A stretch of DNA of 64,000 nucleotides from Caenispirillum bisanense (GTDB lineage Bacteria > Pseudomonadota > Alphaproteobacteria > Rhodospirillales > Rhodospirillaceae). The notes under the pieces were generated by a model. The model did not search any database. It was not told the DNA's origin and worked only from the letters and a program-made list of their open reading frames with translations. This document shows positions 59,324-64,000 of this stretch, piece after piece. The DNA lies in contig NZ_OCNJ01000007.1 of NCBI RefSeq assembly GCF_900230255.1, positions 62,001 to 126,000 of the forward strand, given 5' to 3'. Each line of letters opens with the position of its first letter. Positions within the stretch are counted from its first letter, which is position 1. Made by a program: the position numbers and the translations under genes.

Positions 59324-59776
59324 TCAGCCGGCGGCCAGGCGGGACTCCATGTGGCGCTGGATGTGCGGCTTCAGCTTCATGTCTTCCTGCAGGATGTGCT
59401 CCAGCAGCCAGGCGTTGAGGATGCCGAGCAGTTCCGCATAGGAATGGTGGTCGCATGCCACCCCTTCCGACTCCAGCTTCTCGCGCTTCTGCTTGAACCG
59501 CTTGTAGGCGGCGAGCAGCCGGCCGACCAGCACGCGGTGCTTCTCCTGGTGGGTGTCGCGCAAGGGATACCCGATCTCGCGCTGCAGGGCCTCTTCCCGC
59601 GCGAAGTGGATCTTGGTGTATTCCGCCAGCTCGCGGAACGTCTGGTCGAGCGCGATGAACGCCGCGCCGTTGCGGGTCAGGTTCTCGAAGGTGTTGAGAA
59701 TGTCGATGAGCGCCTTGTGATCGCCGTCGATGACGGGATGCCCGACACTCATCTGGTCGCGCCACGTGATGGCCAT
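59324..59776 (-). CDS. Bacteriohemerythrin
   Basis: A 150-residue stand-alone hemerythrin with the canonical WRDQMSVGHPVIDGDH start. The full di-iron set is His20, His57-x3-Glu61, His76-x3-His80 and His127-x4-Asp132. It should bind O2 reversibly, delivering it to oxidases or sensing O2/NO. GGGAGG lies 9 bases before the ATG. A TGGTTG-GGA-CAACCA inverted repeat lies just upstream (59809-59823). Confidence 0.93.
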   Translation of the reverse strand: MAITWRDQMSVGHPVIDGDHKALIDILNTFENLTRNGAAFIALDQTFRELAEYTKIHFAREEALQREIGYPLRDTHQEKHRVLVGRLLAAYKRFKQKREKLESEGVACDHHSYAELLGILNAWLLEHILQEDMKLKPHIQRHMESRLAAG

Positions 59777-59808
59777 GTGAGTCCGCCTCCCAACCTCACA
59801 GGTATTCT

Positions 59809-59823
59809 TGGTTGGGACAACCA
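59809..59823. promoter_or_regulatory. Inverted repeat upstream of the bacteriohemerythrin gene
   Basis: TGGTTG-GGA-CAACCA, a perfect inverted repeat with a 3-base centre, 33-47 bases before the ATG. A possible operator; no regulator is known. Confidence 0.45.
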
Positions 59824-59956
59824 TCGCACGACGTTCTGTCCCCTGCAAACAGTGCGGAGGGCATAAGACCGCCCCTGCCGCCCCGCCCCGACCCGCCGTT
59901 TGGTCGGAAGCGGGGTCGCAGCGGACTCGGCCGTGCCGGGTCTGACCGGGCCTGCC

Positions 59957-60628
59957 TCAGCCGAGCGGGCTGCCGGCGGCGCCGGTGCTGGGCTGGCCTT
60001 CCAGCAGGCGCTTCAAGGCCATCAGGTCGTCGCGCGCCTGCACGTCCGGCTCCTCGCCCAGCAGGCGGGCGATGGCGGCACCCAGCCTGCCGCCGGGGGC
60101 TTCGTAGGTGAGTGTCAGGTGGACCTCGGTGCCATCGTCGGGCGCGTCGTCGAACACCACCGTCCCTTCGCTGCGCACGTCGGCCGGCGGCACCGTGCGC
60201 CAGCGGATGCGGCGATCCTGCTCGATGTCGTAGAGCTCGGCGTCCCACCCGAACGAGGTGCCGGCGGGGCCGCGGACCACCCAGTGGTGGCGGTCGGGAC
60301 CGGCGGCGGTGACGCTCTCCACATGGCTCATGAACTGCGGGAAGTGGGTCGGGTCGCGCCAGTAGGCGAAGACCTCGTTGCGCGGCCGGGCGATGGTGAC
60401 GCTGCGGTGGACGCGCAGCCAGCGGCTCGGCTTGTGGGCGGCGCCGGGCGCGATACCGTCGCCCTCGCGCATGCGGTGGTAGAGGTAGGCGCCGCCGGCC
60501 GCGACCGCGGCGAGGCCGAGCGGCCCCATCTTGCGCAGCGCGAACAGGGCGACGAGCCCGCCGGCGACGAGGGCGCCGGTGCCGAGGGGTCTGGCGTCGC
60601 CCCCGGCGGGAGGTGTGCGGTCGGTCAT
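59957..60628 (-). CDS. SRPBCC/cyclase-fold protein with membrane anchor
   Basis: A 223-residue protein. The N-terminus has two hydrophobic segments (LGTGALVAGGLVALFALRKM and GPLGLAAVAAGGAYLYHRM). A START/SRPBCC domain (about residues 70-190) follows: VHRSVTIARPRNEVFAYWRD, then HFPQFMSHVESV and GWDAELYDIEQDRRIRWRTV. Such domains bind hydrophobic ligands. Homologues are often stress-related envelope proteins. GGAGG precedes the ATG at 60628. Confidence 0.85.
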   Translation of the reverse strand: MTDRTPPAGGDARPLGTGALVAGGLVALFALRKMGPLGLAAVAAGGAYLYHRMREGDGIAPGAAHKPSRWLRVHRSVTIARPRNEVFAYWRDPTHFPQFMSHVESVTAAGPDRHHWVVRGPAGTSFGWDAELYDIEQDRRIRWRTVPPADVRSEGTVVFDDAPDDGTEVHLTLTYEAPGGRLGAAIARLLGEEPDVQARDDLMALKRLLEGQPSTGAAGSPLG

Positions 60629-60774
60629 TGCGGGGCCTCCGGTGGATCTGGGCCGGGCGGCGGAGTGCCGCCCTGTCGATCCCCCGAACGCCGTGCGGCC
60701 GACCGCCGTTCCGCGCGGCGGCCGTCGGAAGCCGGGAGCGGCGGCGCCGGCCGCCGCTCCCTGCCCCCGCGTCG

Positions 60775-62202
60775 TCACACCGAGAAGCCGGCCAGCTTGG
60801 TCTCCAGGTACTCGTCGATGCCCTCGTGACCGCCCTCGCGGCCGAGGCCGCTGTCCTTCATGCCGCCGAAGGGCGCGGCGGCCGCGGTCGGGTTGATGTC
60901 GTTGATGCCGACGATGCCGAACCGCAGCGCCTCCATGCAGCGCCACGCCCGCCCGATGTCACGGGTGTAGACGTAGGCCGCGAGGCCGTAGGACGTGTCG
61001 TTGGCCATGCGCAGCACCTCGTCCTCGTCGTCGAAGACGATGACCGGCGCCACCGGGCCGAAGGTCTCCTCGCGGTAGATGCGCATCTCCGGCGTCACCC
61101 CGGCGAGCAGGGTCGGCGCGAAGAAGTGGCCCTGGGCGAGTGCCCCCTCGGTCAGGCGGGCACCGCCGGCGACGGCGGTCGCGCCCTTGGCGACGGCGTC
61201 CTGCACCTGGGCTTCCACCTTGGCGACGGCCGCCTCGTTGACCAGCGGGCCGATGGTGACGCTGTCGTCGAGGCCGGAGCCCGCCTTCATCTTCGCCACC
61301 CGCTCGGCGAACACGGCGGTGAAGCGCTCCACCTGGCTGCGGTGGACGAAGAAGCGGTTGGGCGAGATGCAGGCCTGCCCGGTGTTGAGGAACTTCACCA
61401 GGCTGGCGCCCTTGGCGGCGTGCTCGGCGTCGGCGTCGTCGAACACCAGGAAGGGCGCATGGCCGCCCAGTTCCAGCGACACCCGCTTCATGTTGGCGGC
61501 GGCCTGCGAGGCGAGCATCTTGCCGACCGGCGTCGAGCCCGTGAAGGTGATCTTGCGCACCACTGGGTTGGTGACGAATTCCTCGCCCACCGGCTTCGGG
61601 TCGAGCGCGGTGACGAGGTTCACCACGCCCTTGGGCAGGCCGGCGGCCTCGAACACCCGGAACATCTCCACGGCGCACAGCGGCGTCGCCTCGGCGGGCT
61701 TGAGCACCACCGTGCAGCCGGCGGCCAGCGCCGGGCCGACCTTGCGGGTGATCATGCTGATGGGATAGTTCCACGGTGTCACAGCCGCCACCACGCCGAC
61801 CGGCTGCTTCAGCACCACGAAGCGCTGGTCGCCGCGCGGCGCCGGGATGGTCTCGCCGTAGACGCGCTTGGCTTCCTCGGCGTACCACAGCAGGAAGTCG
61901 GCGCCGTACTGCACCTCGTTGCGGGCGGCCTTGAGCGGCTTGCCCTGCTCGGTGGACATCAGGCGGGCGAGGTCTTCCTTGCGCTCCAGCATGATCTGCC
62001 AGGCGCGGTAGAGGAAGGCCGAGCGCTGGTAGGCGGTGGTGCGCGACCAGCCGGCGAAGGCGGCCTCGGCGGCGGCGATGGCGGCGCGCGCCTCGGCGGT
62101 TCCGCCGTCGGGCACCCGGCCGATCTCCTCGCCGGTCGCCGGGTTGGTGACGGGGAAGGTCCGGCCGCCGTCGGCCTGCACCCACTGTCCGTCGATGTAC
62201 AT
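60775..62202 (-). CDS. NAD(P)-dependent aldehyde dehydrogenase (succinate-semialdehyde type)
   Basis: A 475-residue aldehyde dehydrogenase of the succinate/glutarate-semialdehyde branch. Motifs: VTPWNYPISMI, FTGSTPVGK (cofactor), LELGGHAPF (catalytic Glu), the nucleophile Cys278 in FLNTGQACISPN, and the C-terminal AAAAPFGGMKDSGLGREGG. It likely oxidises succinate semialdehyde or a relative. CAGGAG precedes the ATG at 62202. Divergent from the terminal kinase gene. Confidence 0.92.
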   Translation of the reverse strand: MYIDGQWVQADGGRTFPVTNPATGEEIGRVPDGGTAEARAAIAAAEAAFAGWSRTTAYQRSAFLYRAWQIMLERKEDLARLMSTEQGKPLKAARNEVQYGADFLLWYAEEAKRVYGETIPAPRGDQRFVVLKQPVGVVAAVTPWNYPISMITRKVGPALAAGCTVVLKPAEATPLCAVEMFRVFEAAGLPKGVVNLVTALDPKPVGEEFVTNPVVRKITFTGSTPVGKMLASQAAANMKRVSLELGGHAPFLVFDDADAEHAAKGASLVKFLNTGQACISPNRFFVHRSQVERFTAVFAERVAKMKAGSGLDDSVTIGPLVNEAAVAKVEAQVQDAVAKGATAVAGGARLTEGALAQGHFFAPTLLAGVTPEMRIYREETFGPVAPVIVFDDEDEVLRMANDTSYGLAAYVYTRDIGRAWRCMEALRFGIVGINDINPTAAAAPFGGMKDSGLGREGGHEGIDEYLETKLAGFSV

Positions 62203-62383
62203 GGATCGTCTCCTGGCTTGTTCTCGGTTTCGTGGCGCGCGCCCGCCCGGCCGTCGCGCCGGCGGATTGTGGGCGGCGGCGCGCCCCTTGGCAACCGCTC
62301 CGCGACTCCCGATCTTTTGCCATTGCACAGCATCTTCGTTTGCCGCACTCTGCGCCGAGGATCTTCCGAGGATTCATCCGCCC

Positions 62384-64000
62384 ATGCTCACCACCCTGGC
62401 GCCCGACGGCCTGCGCACGCTGATCGATGCGATCGGCGCGCCCGTCTTCGTGGTCGCGGTGGAGGACGAGGGCGCCTTCCGCTTCGTCGCCGTCAACGGC
62501 CGCCTGGAGACGCTGGTCGGCGTCACCGACGCCGCCCTGCGCGGCCACCGCATCGAGGACGCCCTGCCCGCCGACGTCGCCGAGCGCCTCGGCCGGCGGC
62601 TGGCGGACTGCGTCGCTGCCGGCCATGCCTACGAGTACGACGGCTACATCGAGAACGACGGCGTCCGCTGGCTGAAGGTGTCGCTGACGCCGCTGCTCGA
62701 CGACGCCGGGCGGGTGGTGCGCATCATGGGCGTACCGCTCGACGTCACCGACACCCGCATGGCCGAGGACCGACTGCTGCGCGCCGCCGAGGCGGGCGGC
62801 GTGGCCGTGTGGGAATGGACCCTCGGGCCCGACGCGGACGGCGGGCTGCTCAAGCAGGTGAACCTCGCCCCGCTGCTCGGCCTGAGCGAGGACGCCGGCA
62901 CCGACGCCGCCGCGTGGCTCGGCGCCATGACGGACGAGGCCCGTGCCCGCCTGACGCCCATGATCGAGGCGGCCATCGCCGCCGGCGGCGGCATCGTCAC
63001 CATGGATTACGCCCAGCCGACGCCGGCCGGCCCGCGCCACCTGCTCGGCCGCGGGCGTGTGTGTGTCGACGGCGGCAGCGTGCGCATCGTCGGCTCGACC
63101 GTCGACGTCACCGAGCGCCAGGCCCTGACCCGCGCCCTGACCGCCGAACGCACCATCTTCCGCGAACTGGCGCAGCTGTCGTCCGACTGGTTCTGGATGA
63201 CCGACGAGAACGACCGCTTCGTGCCCTTCCCCGCCGTCGGCGAGGGCGACGGGGTGACCGTGCTGCAGGCCGAGGGCCTGTCGCGCCGCGACCTGCTCGA
63301 CCCCCGCCTGCCGGCCGAGGACATGGCCGAGATCGAGGCGGCGGTGGCCGCACGGCGGCCGTTCCGCGACCTCGTCTACCCGCAGCGGCGGGCCGACGGC
63401 ACCACCTCCACCGTCAGCATCAGCGGCAACCCGCGCTTCGACGAAGCGGGGCGCTACCTCGGCTACATCGGCGTCTGCACCGACATCACGGCGCGCCGCA
63501 ACTGGATGAAGCTGCAATACGGCCGCCAGAAGATGGAGGCGCTGGGCCAGATGGCTGGCGGCCTCGCGCACGAGCTGAACAACCTGCTGCACCCCATGAT
63601 CGCCTTCGCCACCCGCGCCCGCCGCATGGTCGGCGACGAGTCGCCGGCGGCACCGCTGCTGGAGGACATCGCCACCAGCGGCCGGGCGGCGCGCGACATC
63701 GTGCGCGGCGTGCTCACCTTCTCGCGCCACGACCGGGCGGAGCAGCGGCCCATCGTGCTGGCCGACGCCATCTGCCGCGCCGTCGATTTCGCGGTCGGCG
63801 TGCTGCCGCGCGAGGCGCGCGTGGTGCGGTCCATCGAGCCTCTGCCCGATACCGCCGCCGTGCGCGCCGCCGACGTGGCGCAGGTGGTGATGAACCTGGT
63901 CAGCAACGCGCTCGACGCCACCGGCGGCGGCGGCACCCTCACCGTCGGCCTGCGCCGGGTGCAGGTGCCGGGCGACGCGGCGGCGGAAGCGCGGGGGCTG
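62384..64000 (+). CDS. PAS histidine kinase, 5' part (runs off the right edge)
   Basis: The first 539 codons of a soluble sensor kinase. Two or three PAS domains are visible (about residues 10-120, 130-250 and 260-370). Then comes HisKA (LGQMAGGLAHELNNLLHPMI, phospho-His near 397) and the start of the ATPase domain (QVVMNLVSNALDATGGG). No membrane segment is present. The kinase type resembles the two other hybrid kinases of the window (HE-x2-x-L pattern). Confidence 0.9.
   Translation, partial: MLTTLAPDGLRTLIDAIGAPVFVVAVEDEGAFRFVAVNGRLETLVGVTDAALRGHRIEDALPADVAERLGRRLADCVAAGHAYEYDGYIENDGVRWLKVSLTPLLDDAGRVVRIMGVPLDVTDTRMAEDRLLRAAEAGGVAVWEWTLGPDADGGLLKQVNLAPLLGLSEDAGTDAAAWLGAMTDEARARLTPMIEAAIAAGGGIVTMDYAQPTPAGPRHLLGRGRVCVDGGSVRIVGSTVDVTERQALTRALTAERTIFRELAQLSSDWFWMTDENDRFVPFPAVGEGDGVTVLQAEGLSRRDLLDPRLPAEDMAEIEAAVAARRPFRDLVYPQRRADGTTSTVSISGNPRFDEAGRYLGYIGVCTDITARRNWMKLQYGRQKMEALGQMAGGLAHELNNLLHPMIAFATRARRMVGDESPAAPLLEDIATSGRAARDIVRGVLTFSRHDRAEQRPIVLADAICRAVDFAVGVLPREARVVRSIEPLPDTAAVRAADVAQVVMNLVSNALDATGGGGTLTVGLRRVQVPGDAAAEARGL

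Overview
The window is a chromosome segment of a very GC-rich Alphaproteobacterium, most likely in the Rhodospirillales. The evidence is the strong G/C third-position bias, the rplM-rpsI-argC order, FixG/CcoG, GlcG, DUF445 and CcoG-type respiratory genes, and an exosortase A type polysaccharide locus. Genes are dense and mostly in short operons. I see no insertion sequence, phage block or CRISPR array. The species cannot be named from this sequence.

Region 1 (1-14.3 kb) is part of an exosortase A / PEP-CTERM exopolysaccharide locus. Leftward genes encode a glycosyltransferase, a PEP-CTERM substrate protein with a near-consensus sigma-54 promoter, a PLP-dependent decarboxylase, an acyl-CoA ligase and a small membrane protein. 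Rightward genes encode an O-antigen-ligase-like polymerase, a second glycosyltransferase, a C-type-lectin-like secreted protein, an asparagine-synthase-like protein, a polysaccharide deacetylase and a secreted beta-helix protein. The exosortase itself is not in the window.

Region 2 (14.7-23.6 kb) holds a YCII protein, an amidoligase/glutamine-amidotransferase pair, small lipoproteins, a LysR regulator facing an orphan TRAP DctQ subunit, an XRE regulator, DUF445, GlcG and a DCC-family protein. Region 3 (23.6-33.7 kb) is sensory: a hemerythrin-hybrid kinase pair, two tandem tRNA-Asp genes, an NMT1-domain hybrid kinase and a LysR regulator. Region 4 (33.8-39.9 kb) is an operon of a DDAH-like hydrolase, an aminotransferase and a four-gene polyamine-type ABC transporter; it probably imports and degrades a guanidino compound.

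Region 5 (39.9-53.3 kb) is largely housekeeping: an exonuclease, an enoyl-CoA hydratase and thioesterase pair, rplM-rpsI, argC, a gamma-carbonic-anhydrase-like protein, a guanine-deaminase-like protein, a Na/Pi cotransporter, an OmpR-type regulator and an MFS transporter. Region 6 (53.4-64 kb) has a redox/nitric-oxide flavour: DUF2249 and ccoG diverge across two FNR/DNR-like boxes and an NsrR-like dyad, and a canonical bacteriohemerythrin lies nearby. A class III CoA-transferase, an aldehyde dehydrogenase and the start of a further PAS histidine kinase complete the window. Two acyl-CoA loci 15 kb apart share a 16-bp LiuR-like operator.
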